Below are positions 33,658 through 44,000 of a stretch of DNA of 64,000 nucleotides, one piece after another. The notes under the pieces are model-generated. The model was not told the origin of the DNA. It saw only the letters and a list, made by a program, of their open reading frames with translations, and searched no databases. Both the position numbers and the translations under genes were made by a program. The DNA lies in the NCBI GenBank assembly GCA_947471745.1, contig CANJKZ010001039.1:1-64000 (forward strand), in the 5' to 3' direction. The DNA is from Closterium sp. Naga37s-1 (taxonomy: Eukaryota > Streptophyta > Zygnematophyceae > Desmidiales > Closteriaceae). Position 1 is the first letter of the stretch. The number at the start of each line of letters is the position of its first letter.

Positions 33658-33811
33658 AAGAAGCCCCCTCCGCTACGCGAGTGCGTGTACATCGCGGAAA
33701 CCCCAGTTCTTCAGGTATACTTGCAGGGCAGGGTGGTTTTCGATGTTGGCCAGGGGCACCCAGTTATCCTCAGTTGGTGTGCGGTCCTTCCAGCGAACGA
33801 GGAATTCAATC

Positions 33812-33947
33812 TGTTAGAATCTAGAATAGAACGAGAATGGATGAAACTAGGTAGGAGGGGGATACAAGTAGGAAACCCTAACAAAGCTGTACCCCCTAAG
33901 GCTAAACCCACTATAGCCTACACAATATAAACATATAATGTTTGACA
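33812..33947 (-). repeat. 3' LTR of the copia element
   Basis: 136 bp, begins TGTTAGAATC and ends TGTTTGACA; same as 40908-41043. Confidence 0.95.
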
Positions 33948-34176
33948 CACCCCCATAGGCTAAGTGGGAGACAACCAAATGGTCACAAGACCAGTCAAAG
34001 CAAAGCAAAGCAAGCTCAGGGTGGATCTCAAGGAAACCACACAAATTCTGAGCACAAGCAAGTGGTCACAAGACCAGTTCACATGCAGGTTGATAGTATA
34101 ACAAGAGATACAGTGATCACAACCTAGCAAGAGTAAACATGCAGGCATATATATAGAGATCACAGTACAAGTAGAG

Positions 34177-34749
34177 TCAAGAAGTAAGCAAGTGAGGCCC
34201 AGTAGGCACAAGGCCTAGAACAGTACAGAAGCGCTGATGGTCACAAGGCTGAAGCGCCTTGGTGAACACATCAGCAGTGTTGGCCCGAGTGGCCACGTAA
34301 CGCAGACGAAGCTGACCGCGCTGCTGCAGCTCTCGAGCAAGGAAGTAGCGCAGAGCGATATGCTTCGTTCTGTGCTCCAGTCTGTGCTCCTCACACAAGG
34401 CAATGGCAGCCTTGTTGTCGACGTACAGCACTGGAGGAGAATGAGGCCGCTCTCCCAAGTCGGTCAACAGGTAGGTGAGCCAGCGTAACTCCTGTGCAGC
34501 CATGGCTGTGGCGTAGATCTCAGCCTCACAACTGGAGCTGAGAACAGAAGACGAGCGTGTAGAACGCCAAGAAACTGAACCAGAGCCAAGGCTGAAGGTG
34601 TAACCCTGAGACGACCGCTGAGTAGCCTGGTCGTCAGCCCAAGAAGCGTCTGTGTGTCCAGTGAGTACAACTCGGTCTCGTCCTCCAAGCACTAGCCCCA
34701 TGCCCAACGTACTGCACAAGTAGCGCAACACCCTCTTAGCGGCATCCAT
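34177..34749 (-). CDS. copia RNase H region
   Basis: Reads the typical copia RNase H end of the polyprotein (GHTDASWADD, SSCEAEIYA, YVDNKAAIALCE, HIALRYF, KALQ). It belongs to the element at 33812-41043. Confidence 0.9.
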   Translation of the reverse strand: MDAAKRVLRYLCSTLGMGLVLGGRDRVVLTGHTDASWADDQATQRSSQGYTFSLGSGSVSWRSTRSSSVLSSSCEAEIYATAMAAQELRWLTYLLTDLGERPHSPPVLYVDNKAAIALCEEHRLEHRTKHIALRYFLARELQQRGQLRLRYVATRANTADVFTKALQPCDHQRFCTVLGLVPTGPHLLTS

Positions 34750-37700
34750 GTGCTCCTTCCGGTGACGGCCAGGAGCGGAAAGCGCGCAAGGATGCTAAGA
34801 GGGTATGCAAGGTCAGGTCGAGTGCAGGTCATCAGGTACATGAGGCAGCCCACAAGCTCTGGATACGGGCCGCTCGGCTCTACGGACTCATCCGAAGGCA
34901 GAGCTGAGAGCGAGTGACCGGTAGGCAGAGGAGTGGGCTGAGGCGAGGAGTACGTGAAGCGGAAGCGCTGAAGGACCTGCTGCACCATGTGTGACTGAGT
35001 CAAGGTGATGGTGCGCCGTGCTCTGTCCCGGGTGATCCGCAAGCCAAGATAGCTTGTCAGTTCACCCAGGTCTGTGCACGTGTGTCTCTTCTGCAGCTCC
35101 GACTTCACGTGGGCGAGTGCAACAGTGTCAGCAGTGGCAAAGACCAAGTCGTCGACGTACACGAGGATGTAGAACGGCGGCAGTGAGGTGTCGGTGCGTA
35201 GAAACAGTGACGGGTCAGCAGTAGAAGGAGCGAACCCAAGAGCCGCAAGTGTAGTCCTTAGTGTGTCGTGCCACTCACGTGGCGCCTGTCGGAGACCGTA
35301 GACTGGCCGCCGGAGGCTCCACTGGGTACCAGGAGGGAACGACCCAGTGAAGCCAGGTGGGCGGCGCAACCAGATCTCCTCGTGCAGGCTGCCCTGTAGG
35401 AAAGCAGTGCTGAAGTCAAGAGAGTGGAGCTCGTAGTCACGCTGAGCGGCGACGTGCAGCAGAACCCGAAGAGTGGTCATCTTCGGGGTCGGGGAGAAGG
35501 TCTGGAAGAAGTCAACTCCCTCTCGCTGACTGAAGCCTCGTGCAACGTAACGCGCCTTGAAGACAGGCGGAGAACCCGGCGGCCGCTTCACCCTGAAAAT
35601 CCACATGCCACTGACGATGTTCGCCCCAGGTGGGGTAACCTCGTCGACGTAGGTGCCTGTGGACTTCCAGGAAGCCATCTCTGCGTCCATGGCTGTCTGC
35701 CACTGAGAGGAGTAGGGACCCTCTATCGCCTCTGCGTAAGAGCGCGGAGTCGGGATGTCTGGTGCATCCGGGTCTCCCTCAGGGGCAACTAGCATGGACA
35801 CGAGATGAGGTAAAGCAGCGGCAAAGCACTCAAACTCCTCCTGCCTGTCCTCAAGGACGTCCGTGCCAAGAGCACACTCACCCCCGACGGACGGAGGACA
35901 GACAGACTCAGACTCAGCAACTAGGCTAGCGGCGTAGTCTAGACGACAAGCGGCAGCAAAGTCGACAAGCTCAGCAACTAAGGCAGACGCAGCAGTGGAC
36001 TCAAAGGAAGGGTCAGTGACAACAGTAGCCAGGAGACGCGTGACAGTAGGACTGGTAGCACGAAGGGAGTCAGACTCAGGGTCAGCAAGAGCAGGAAGAG
36101 AGGACGCAGGAGGAGACGGGAGAGGGACACGCTGGGGAGCAGTGGAAGGACGAAGCGCCATCTGGTGAGTGCCTGGGACAGCAGGAGGACGCTGACGCGG
36201 GACACGACGACCAGTGTGAGCAGCACGTACAGGCGACGCTCGACGAGACTCAGGCGACGCAGGACGAGACTCAGGCTCACGACGCTCCGTAAGACCTCCA
36301 GTCGGACCAGTGTAAGGAGAAGGACCAGGGAGAGGGGAGACAGACGGTAACTGTGACTGCGACTGGACAGACGGAGGACACTCTAAGGAGGGAGGAGGAC
36401 AAGGAGGAGGAGGCTGACCAAGAACCTGCTGAAGGAGCGGAACGAAGTACGGCCGCGGCCGCGCAGCGTCTCCAGAACCAGCAGAGACACCAGCGCCAGG
36501 GTCCTCACCACCAGCAGCAGCACCACCTCCAGGGTCCTCAGCACCAGCAGCAGCTCCAACTCCAGGGTCCGCAGCACCAGCAGCAGCGCCGACTCCAGGG
36601 TCCGCAGCACCAGCAGCAGCTCCAACGCCCGGGTCCACAGCACCAGCAGCAGCTCCAACGCCCGGGTCCTCAGCACCAGCAGCAGCTCCAACTCCAGGGT
36701 CCGCAGCACCAGTAGCACCTCCAGAAGAAGCAGTACCTCCAGCAGCTACAGTAGCCCCAGCACCAGCAGCACCTCCAGCAGCTCCAGCAGCACCAGCAGT
36801 ACCACCAGCAGCGCCAGAAGCACCGCCAGCAGCAGCACCTCCAGCAGCTGGGTCCGCGACACTAGGAGCGCCACTCCGGAGACTGCAGCGCCGTGCGTAC
36901 CACTCTCGGAGCCGCTGGGGAGAGGGCAGCTCCCGCCTAGGAGGGGAAGCACTAGCACCAGCTCCAGCCGCACTCCTAGCTCCAGAAGCACCTCTCCTGA
37001 GGCTGCAGTACTGTAAGTACCACTCACGCAGCTGCTGTGAGGAGAGAGCTCCTCCAGGTGTAGCACTCCTAGGCTCAGCACCTCCAGACTCAGCACCCCC
37101 AGACTCAGCACCCGCAGGCTCCGCACCCCCAGGCTCAGCACCCCCAGGCTCCGCACCCCCAGGCTCAGCACCCCCAGACTCCGCAACCCCAGGCTCCGCA
37201 CCCCCAGGCTCCGCACCCTCAGGCTCAGCACCCCTAGCAGGACGAGAGTCGACAGCTACCTCGACAGGCTCAACCGGGTCTACCTGGGACACACCTGAGG
37301 GAGCGGCACCCTGAGGGGGGAGGGGGTCTACCACAGCAGCACCTGGCGCGAGGAAGAGAGGCGGGGGGGGGAGCGGGGCAGTGCGGTAGGGGAAGAGGCG
37401 GTAGTAGGGGACGGACTCGTCGAAAGTGACGTCCTGAGAAGGCAAGACACGGCGCGAGGTGGGGTGGTAAAACTGCCAACCAGACGCGTCCGGGACAAAG
37501 CCAAGGAAGACACAAGGAACAGCGCGGGAGGAGAGCTTGTCCGCAGACGTATCGCGGACAAAAGCTCGAGATCCCCAGACCCGAAAGCGTGACGCATCGC
37601 CAACCTCTCCCGTCCAACGCAGTGTCGGCGAAGTCTCCGGAACGGAGACACGGGGCCAGAGGTTGAGCTGATGCGCAGCGTATCGGACTGCAAACGGCCA

Positions 37701-38360
37701 CAGAAAGTGGGGGGCCGCCGCATGGATCAAGGAGGTACGAGCGACCTCCATGACCAAGCCAATGCGGCGCTCAGCAACCCCATTATGCTGTGGAGAGGCC
37801 GGAAGTGTGAACGACTGGCGGATGCCGTGCTCCGCACAGTAGGCTGCCAAGAGATCGGAGGAGAACTCACCACCTCTGTCAGAGTGCAAGCGCAGGACAG
37901 GAAAGTCCGAGTGGAAACGCTCGCTGAGCTGGAGACGAGAAGCGCTGATCCAAGGGATCAAAACATCAGGGACCTCACCCTTGGTGCGCAAGGGGAAGAC
38001 CGTGGTGTAGCGCGAGTAGTCGTCAACAACTATCAGGAAGTACCTCTCCTGACCCTGACCACGGACGCGGGCTGGGCCCCACACGTCCATGTGGAGCGTC
38101 TGCAAGGGAGCAGTCGTCGGGGGAAACGAGGAGGAGTGAGGAGCGGCGCGCTGCCGCCCCTCGACACAGGGAAGACAGGGAGGAGCAGGCGAGGGTGGGA
38201 GGGGAGGAAGAACCCTGGGAAGACCAGAGACAAGGTACCGTTTGTGCATGGCACGAAGGCGCTGCACGGACGGGTGACCAAGTCGGTGGTGCCAGAGGAC
38301 GGTCTCGTGCGCCAGAGAGCGACACGAGCAGGGGGCCGACAGCTGACCTGACGCAGACAC
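34692..38360 (-). CDS. copia integrase and reverse transcriptase region
   Basis: Begins with the pre-integrase zinc motif (HHRLGHPSVQRL ... CLPCVEG), followed by the integrase core (HMDVWGP, HSDRGGEFSS, HNGVAERRIG). A linker of several hundred residues with tandem GGAEP and DPGVGAAAGA units follows. Then comes the reverse transcriptase (KARYVARGFSQREGVDF, YVDDLVFA, YLGLRITRD). The linker repeats are unusual for copia elements. Confidence 0.9.
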   Translation of the reverse strand: MSASGQLSAPCSCRSLAHETVLWHHRLGHPSVQRLRAMHKRYLVSGLPRVLPPLPPSPAPPCLPCVEGRQRAAPHSSSFPPTTAPLQTLHMDVWGPARVRGQGQERYFLIVVDDYSRYTTVFPLRTKGEVPDVLIPWISASRLQLSERFHSDFPVLRLHSDRGGEFSSDLLAAYCAEHGIRQSFTLPASPQHNGVAERRIGLVMEVARTSLIHAAAPHFLWPFAVRYAAHQLNLWPRVSVPETSPTLRWTGEVGDASRFRVWGSRAFVRDTSADKLSSRAVPCVFLGFVPDASGWQFYHPTSRRVLPSQDVTFDESVPYYRLFPYRTAPLPPPPLFLAPGAAVVDPLPPQGAAPSGVSQVDPVEPVEVAVDSRPARGAEPEGAEPGGAEPGVAESGGAEPGGAEPGGAEPGGAEPAGAESGGAESGGAEPRSATPGGALSSQQLREWYLQYCSLRRGASGARSAAGAGASASPPRRELPSPQRLREWYARRCSLRSGAPSVADPAAGGAAAGGASGAAGGTAGAAGAAGGAAGAGATVAAGGTASSGGATGAADPGVGAAAGAEDPGVGAAAGAVDPGVGAAAGAADPGVGAAAGAADPGVGAAAGAEDPGGGAAAGGEDPGAGVSAGSGDAARPRPYFVPLLQQVLGQPPPPCPPPSLECPPSVQSQSQLPSVSPLPGPSPYTGPTGGLTERREPESRPASPESRRASPVRAAHTGRRVPRQRPPAVPGTHQMALRPSTAPQRVPLPSPPASSLPALADPESDSLRATSPTVTRLLATVVTDPSFESTAASALVAELVDFAAACRLDYAASLVAESESVCPPSVGGECALGTDVLEDRQEEFECFAAALPHLVSMLVAPEGDPDAPDIPTPRSYAEAIEGPYSSQWQTAMDAEMASWKSTGTYVDEVTPPGANIVSGMWIFRVKRPPGSPPVFKARYVARGFSQREGVDFFQTFSPTPKMTTLRVLLHVAAQRDYELHSLDFSTAFLQGSLHEEIWLRRPPGFTGSFPPGTQWSLRRPVYGLRQAPREWHDTLRTTLAALGFAPSTADPSLFLRTDTSLPPFYILVYVDDLVFATADTVALAHVKSELQKRHTCTDLGELTSYLGLRITRDRARRTITLTQSHMVQQVLQRFRFTYSSPQPTPLPTGHSLSALPSDESVEPSGPYPELVGCLMYLMTCTRPDLAYPLSILARFPLLAVTGRSTWMPLRGCCATCAVRWAWG
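36480..36720 (-). repeat. 36-bp coding repeat in the copia linker
   Basis: Tandem units encoding DPGVGAAAGA(A/E/V) on the minus strand, followed near 37060-37240 by 15-bp units encoding GGAEP. Confidence 0.85.
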
Positions 38361-39504
38361 AGACGCAGCGAGGGGACGCAGTGGTCAGTGTGTACAGGTC
38401 CGACCCCGGCTGCCGAGTGAAGGTAGCCAGGTGGCGACCCGTCCGAGCGCACGTGCAGTGTGTCACGCGCTCGTAGGCAGGGGTGAACTGGTGAACACCC
38501 CCGTCCTGAAGCGCACTACCCGCCACCAAGTTCGTAGAGAACGAGGGGAGGTAGAGACCTGACAGCGTGCCCAACGGGACCGCAGGACAAGGGAGGACAG
38601 TGGAGGAGGTCGCAAGGACCGGACCCCCAGAGGGGTCAGCGAGGGAGACTGCAACCGGCCGAGCAAGCTGCTCAAGGGCCGTGCGGTCACAAAAGAAACA
38701 GCGGGAAGCACCGGAGTCCAGTGTGAAGGTGTGCAGTGCCGCAGTAGACGCAGTACCAGCAGGTGCGAACGCACGAGTACCTGGGGCAGCAGACTCACCA
38801 GCACCTAGAGCAGCAGCCTCACGAGGACCTAGGGCAGCAGACGCACTAGCACCTAGAGCGGCAGCCAGACCAGTACCTAGAGCAGCAGACTGGATACCGG
38901 GGTCAGGCGGTACACACAGGGGACAGGCACTCTCAGTACTAGTAGACAATGCATACATGGCAGTGAGGATAGCATCAGAGTCAAGAGCAAAGATATCTAC
39001 CCTCTGCCTAAGCAGCTCCACCCAGGAGGGGAGCTCAGCGGCGTCACCAAACTCTGTACGCCAAGCGTCGCCCAGACGGGCGAAGCAGTGGGACTCTGTG
39101 TGGCCACGGGTCCCGCAAGGCTGACCAGTCCGGACACCTGTGCGAATGACGTACGGGCAGCGAGCAGTACTCAGTGACCCTCTACTCTGAGCGTACCACT
39201 CACGGAGCTGCTGGGGCGAAAGAGGACACGGCAGCTGCACCTGTCCACTACCAGACGCTCCCGAACGACCCACTCCAGAGCGACTACCACTACGGCCACC
39301 CCGGCAGCCCCAACTGGCGTACCACTCACGAAGCTGCTGGGGCGAAAGAGGACACGGCAGCTGCACCTGTCCACTACCAGAAGCGCCCGAACGACCCACT
39401 CCAGAACGACTACCACTACGGCCACCCCGACAGCCCCAACTAGCGTACCACTCACGAAGCTGCTGGGGCGTGAGGGACTCACGCGCATGGCCCTGGAGCT
39501 GCAT
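38023..39504 (-). CDS. copia gag end and protease region
   Basis: Holds two near-identical blocks of about 120 bp (LREWYASWGCRGGRSGSRSG), a zinc-knuckle-like C/H motif (PCGTRGHTESHC) and the aspartic protease site TLDSGAS. Part of the element at 33812-41043. Confidence 0.85.
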   Translation of the reverse strand: MQLQGHARESLTPQQLREWYASWGCRGGRSGSRSGVGRSGASGSGQVQLPCPLSPQQLREWYASWGCRGGRSGSRSGVGRSGASGSGQVQLPCPLSPQQLREWYAQSRGSLSTARCPYVIRTGVRTGQPCGTRGHTESHCFARLGDAWRTEFGDAAELPSWVELLRQRVDIFALDSDAILTAMYALSTSTESACPLCVPPDPGIQSAALGTGLAAALGASASAALGPREAAALGAGESAAPGTRAFAPAGTASTAALHTFTLDSGASRCFFCDRTALEQLARPVAVSLADPSGGPVLATSSTVLPCPAVPLGTLSGLYLPSFSTNLVAGSALQDGGVHQFTPAYERVTHCTCARTGRHLATFTRQPGSDLYTLTTASPRCVCVCVRSAVGPLLVSLSGARDRPLAPPTWSPVRAAPSCHAQTVPCLWSSQGSSSPPTLACSSLSSLCRGAAARRSSLLLVSPDDCSLADAPHGRVGPSPRPWSGSGEVLPDSC

Positions 39505-39689
39505 CTGGCCACGCCACGAGCAGTAGTAGCAGCAGTAGCGGCAGTAACAGCAGTAACAGCAGGAGCAGTAGCAGTGGGAGTGGAAAAGGCAGTAGACAGC
39601 AGTAGCAGCGGTAGCAGTGCGGGCAGGGCAATGCTCACCAGTGGTCGGCGCGGCAGGCGCAAGCCGGTGGCGACAGCGTGGCCGCTACA

Positions 39690-40660
39690 ACTGCAGGGCG
39701 GGGCCGGGCCGCAGCAGAGAGCTCCGCAGCAGCTGCTGCAGGGCGGGGCCGGGCCGCGACGGCAGCTGCTCCAGGGGCAAGGGGCGGCTGCTGCAGTGGC
39801 GGCTGCTCCAGGGGCCAGGGGCGGCTGCTGCAGCAGCGGCTGCTCCAGGGGCCAGGGGCGGCTGCTGCAGGGGCGGCTGCTCCAGGGGCGAGGGGCGGCT
39901 CTTGCAGTGGCGGCTGCTCCAGTGGCCAGGGGCGGCTGCTGCAGGGGCTGCTGCTCCAGGAGCCAGGGGCGGCTGCTGCAGGGGCGGCTGCTCCAGAGGC
40001 CAGGCGCGGATTAGGTCAGGGCGACGCGGCGAGCAGGGGCGACGCCGCGGGCAGGTGACGACGCGGCGGGCAGGTGGCGACGCGGCGGGCAGGGCGACGC
40101 GGCGGGCAGGTGGCGACGCCGCGGGCAGGGCGACGCGGCGAGCAGGTGACGACGCCGCGAGCAGGGCGACGCGGCGGGCAGGTGGCGACGCCGCGGGCAG
40201 GGCTACGCGGCGAGCAGGTGACGACGCCGCGGGCAGGGCGACGCGGCGGGCGGGTGGCGACGCCGCGGACAGGTGGCGACGTCGCGGGTAGGCGACGACG
40301 CCGCGGGCAGGGGCTACGCCGCGGGCAGGTGACGACGCCGCGGGCAGGGCGACGCGGCGGGCAGGTGGCGACGCCGCGGGCAGATGGCGACGCCGCGGGC
40401 AGGCGGCGACGCCGCGGGCAGGGCGACGCGGCGGGCGGCGAGAGCCTGCAGGGGCGGCGCGCGGTCGGGCAGAGGCTGCGCGCGGGCCTGACGGGTCTGC
40501 AGGGGCGGCTCTCGGGCCTGACGGGTCTGCAGGGGCGGCTCGAGGGCCTGACGGGTCTGCAGGGGCGGCTCTCGGGCCTGACGGGCCTGCAGAGGCGGCT
40601 CGGGGGGGGCCTGACGGGTCTGCAGAGGCGGCTCGGGGGCCTGACGGACCTGCAGGGGCG
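39690..40660. repeat. GC-rich tandem repeats in the copia leader
   Basis: Three repeat families in a row: GGGGCGGCTGCTCCAG-type units (39720-40010), GCGACGCCGCGGGCAGGTG-type units of 18-19 bp (40018-40440) and a 27-bp GGCCTGACGGGTCTGCAGGG unit (40480-40660). They lie between the primer-binding site and the gag/protease region. Confidence 0.85.
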
Positions 40661-40907
40661 GCTCGAGGGCCGTACTAGCTTGTAGGAGGCAGCGCGAGGG
40701 CTACAGGACGGCACTCGGGCAGACCGAAGGGCGGGGCGCGCGAGGGCGCACGAGCAGAGAAAGGCGCACGAGGGCGCACGAAGGCGCACGAGCAGAGAAA
40801 GGCGCACGAGGGCGCACGTAGGGTAGGGCGCACGAGGGCGCTTCTAGCGGAATAGTGGGCCCGTAGTAGAAAGCGGTCCTAGGTAGCAACCTAGGCTCGT
40901 GATACCA

Positions 40908-41043
40908 TGTTAGAATCTAGAATAGAACGAGAATGGATGAAACTAGGTAGGAGGGGGATACAAGTAGGAAACCCTAACAAAGCTGTACCCCCTAAGGCTA
41001 AACCCACTATAGCCTACACAATATAAACATATAATGTTTGACA
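40908..41043 (-). repeat. 5' LTR of the copia element
   Basis: 136 bp, same as 33812-33947. Followed on the element strand by the primer-binding site. Confidence 0.95.
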
Positions 41044-44000
41044 CAATCCTCCTGATTCCCGTGGGGTGTCGAATCCGATGGCTCATGATTTTTTCGGGCT
41101 CGATGATCGGCTCCGATGCAGGGCGAGTCATGGATGGCGGGCGGTGACGATGCAGCTGGCTTGTGGTTGGGATGTAGGGGCGAAGCAGGCTGACGTGGAA
41201 TGGTGGGCTGATGTACCAGTCTGTCGGCAACAGTAAGTGTGCTGTCACTGGGGTAATCATGTGGCTGATTTGGAATGGTCCACAATAGCGCAGTCGTAAT
41301 TTCGGTACGACGGGCAGTTTTAAGATATGTGTTTCGAGCAGTACGCAATCTCCTGACTGGTACGTGACTGGGCGGCGGTGGCGGTCAACGTTGCGCTCAG
41401 CGATGACATTTGCTTTTTTAATTGCTTCGGCGGCTCTGGTGCAGGCAGCTTGCAGAATCTCGGCGAATTGTTGTGCACGTGGCATTGGATTGTCCGGACT
41501 CGGCGTCATGGACACTGTAGGGTTTTGCCCGTAGTTCAGGTAGAACGGGGACTGCTGCGTCGTCGCTGACGTGGTGTTGTTGTACGCGAACTCGATCAGC
41601 GGCAGCTACTGCTCCCAAGTTGTCAGGTCGTCGCACGTGGCACGAATCAACTGCTCCATCGTCTAATTCGTCCGCTCCGTTTGACCGTCTGTCTCGGGGT
41701 GGTACGACGAGCTGAACTGTAGCCTGGTCCCGAACTGCCCCCAAAGGTTCTTCCAGAAATTGCTGGTGAACTTCGTGTTGCGGTCGCTGATTATCGCGGC
41801 TGGTATCCCGTGCAGTCGAATGACGGCTGCGATGAATAGGCGAGCGGTTTCTTCGACTAAGATCGATTTCTTGCACGCAGCGAAGTGTGCCATCTTCGTC
41901 AATCTGTCAACGACAACCATAACTGTGTCGTTACCCCCAGGGTCCAAAGGTAACCTTGTGATGAAATCCATGGTAACCTGCTGCCAGGCGCGCTCGGGCG
42001 GTGGAATCGGCTGCAACTGACCCGCCTTTCTTTTTCGCGAGCTCTTCATCACCTGACACGTAGCACACGAGCCCACGTGGTGCTGTACGTCGGTCAACAG
42101 CTCCGGCCAGTAGTAATACCGCTTCAGTCGCTGTCGCGTTTTTTCTACCCCGAAATGTCCCGAGGTAATCCCGTCATGTGCCTCCTACAGTAACAGTTCC
42201 CTCAGTAGTGAGTACGCGGGTACCCAGATGCGGTTGGTGCCTGTGTTTACATAATAGACTCCTTTTGCTTCTGCTAGTTGCTGTGAATTTCCGGCCGTGA
42301 AAAATGGGTCGGTACTGTACCCGTGGGTGAATAGGCCTGTTAGTAGTGGGTTGGTTTGGGCGAGTAGGATGGCGTAGAGTTGGGCGGTGGGGCGTGTGAG
42401 TGCGTCGGCGATGTTGGATGCACCTTTTTTGTACGTGACCGTGTAGTGGAAGTTGGACTCCAAATAGTCCAACCAACGGATCTGTTGCGGGTTGAGATTT
42501 GGTTGGGCGCGAAGGTACTGTAGGGATCGGTGGTCTGTCCGTACTATCATGTCTGCTCCTGTGAGGTAACATCACCACACCTTGAACGCGTGCACGATCG
42601 CCAGCATCTCTCGGTCGTGTATCGGGTAGTTGCGTTCGGGTGGGTGAAGCTTGCGGGACTCGTACGCGATTGGCTGGAGGCCGTTCCCGAAGTCCTGCAA
42701 CAGTACTGCTCCCACAGCGATGTCGCTAGCGTCGGTGACGAGCTCGAACGGACGGTGCGGATTTGCGATGTGAAGCACGGGCGGCGAGCACAAAAATTGT
42801 TTGAGGGCCGAGAAGGCAACTTGCTCTTTCTCCCCCCACGTGAACTCAACCCCCTTCCTCAGCAGGTCGGTCAACGGGGCAGTCAACTTCGCTATTTTGG
42901 GGACGAACCGGCGCACGTAGTTGACGAACCCAAAAAAAACTTTGCAACTCGGTCAAATTTGTCGGCGCGTGCCACGCTTGAATCGTCGCGATCTTTTTCG
43001 GGTCTATTTCCACTCCGTACGCTGAAATGATGTGTCCCAAAAACTCCAGTCGGTCCTGTAAAAACTCACACTTAGAAGCTTTGGTCAGTAGGCGGTTCTC
43101 GCTCAGTATTTTAAAAAACTGCTTCTATGTCCTGTAAGTGCTGTGCTCTGTCGGAGCTGTAAATCAGTATATCGCCGAGGTACACGATGACGCACTTATC
43201 TAAAAGCGGGCGGAAGGCTTCATTCATTGTCATTTGAAAGGTGGCGGGGGCGTTGGTCAGTCCAAAGAGCATGACTATATATTCGAAGGACCCGTAGCGT
43301 GTTCGGAAAGCTGTCTTGGGGCAGTCGGTTGGATTGACGCGAATCTGTTGGTAACCCCCTCTAAGGTTGATTTTCGAGAAAACCCGGGCTGTGCGCGGTT
43401 GGTCGATCAGTTCGTCGGCTCGCGGGATGGGGTAACGGGATTTGATGGTAACCCTATTCAGTGCCCTGTAGTCTATGCACATGTGAAAACCCCCGTCCTT
43501 CTTCTGCGTGAACAGTATCGGTGCTGCGAAGGGTGACGAACTCTGGCGAGTGAATTCTTTTTCGAGCGGGTAGTCTAGCTGCTTCCTCAGTTCGTCCAGT
43601 TCGGATTGCGTCAGTCGGAACTGTCGATGTACTGTCGGCTGTGCCCCCGGTTCTAATTCTATCCTGTGGTCGTGCGGTCGCTGAGGTGGCAGTCCCGTCG
43701 GCAGGTCGTCCGGAGATATTTCACTGTACTGCTTCAAGAGTGCTGCCAGGTCATCCGGTACGTTGACTAGCAGTTTCTGTAAATCCCCCCCTTTGTATGC
43801 TGCCTCGGCTTCCCGAATGTCAACCGCATACACGTCAACTCCTGCCGCTACGGCGCGTTTCATCGTGATCGCGTTCACACGCACCGACGAAGACTCAGGC
43901 GAGCCCCAGCGAGGTAAGGCGATGTTGTTACCGTTCACTCGCACGGTGCAGTCACCCATCGTCCAGTCGATTCACGTATAGTGTCGTCGTAGCCAATCAC

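Larger units (their letters stand above)
33812..41043 (-). mobile_element. Ty1/copia LTR retrotransposon, young, nested in the gypsy element
   Basis: Two 136-bp LTRs (33812-33947 and 40908-41043) appear identical and are flanked by the 5-bp target duplication CAATC (33807-33811, 41044-41048). It reads on the minus strand. The primer-binding site TGGTATCACGAGCC (40894-40907) resembles the initiator-Met tRNA type. Order: repeat-rich leader, gag/zinc knuckle and protease, integrase, long low-complexity linker, reverse transcriptase, RNase H, which is the copia order. Identical LTRs mean a recent insertion, later than the gypsy element. The coding part is close to whole, with about two breaks. 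Confidence 0.95.

Noticed and set aside
39487-40291. Plus-strand Gly/Ala/Arg-rich ORFs in the copia leader
   Set aside because: They are frames opened by GC-rich tandem repeats, antisense to the element, with no recognisable domain.
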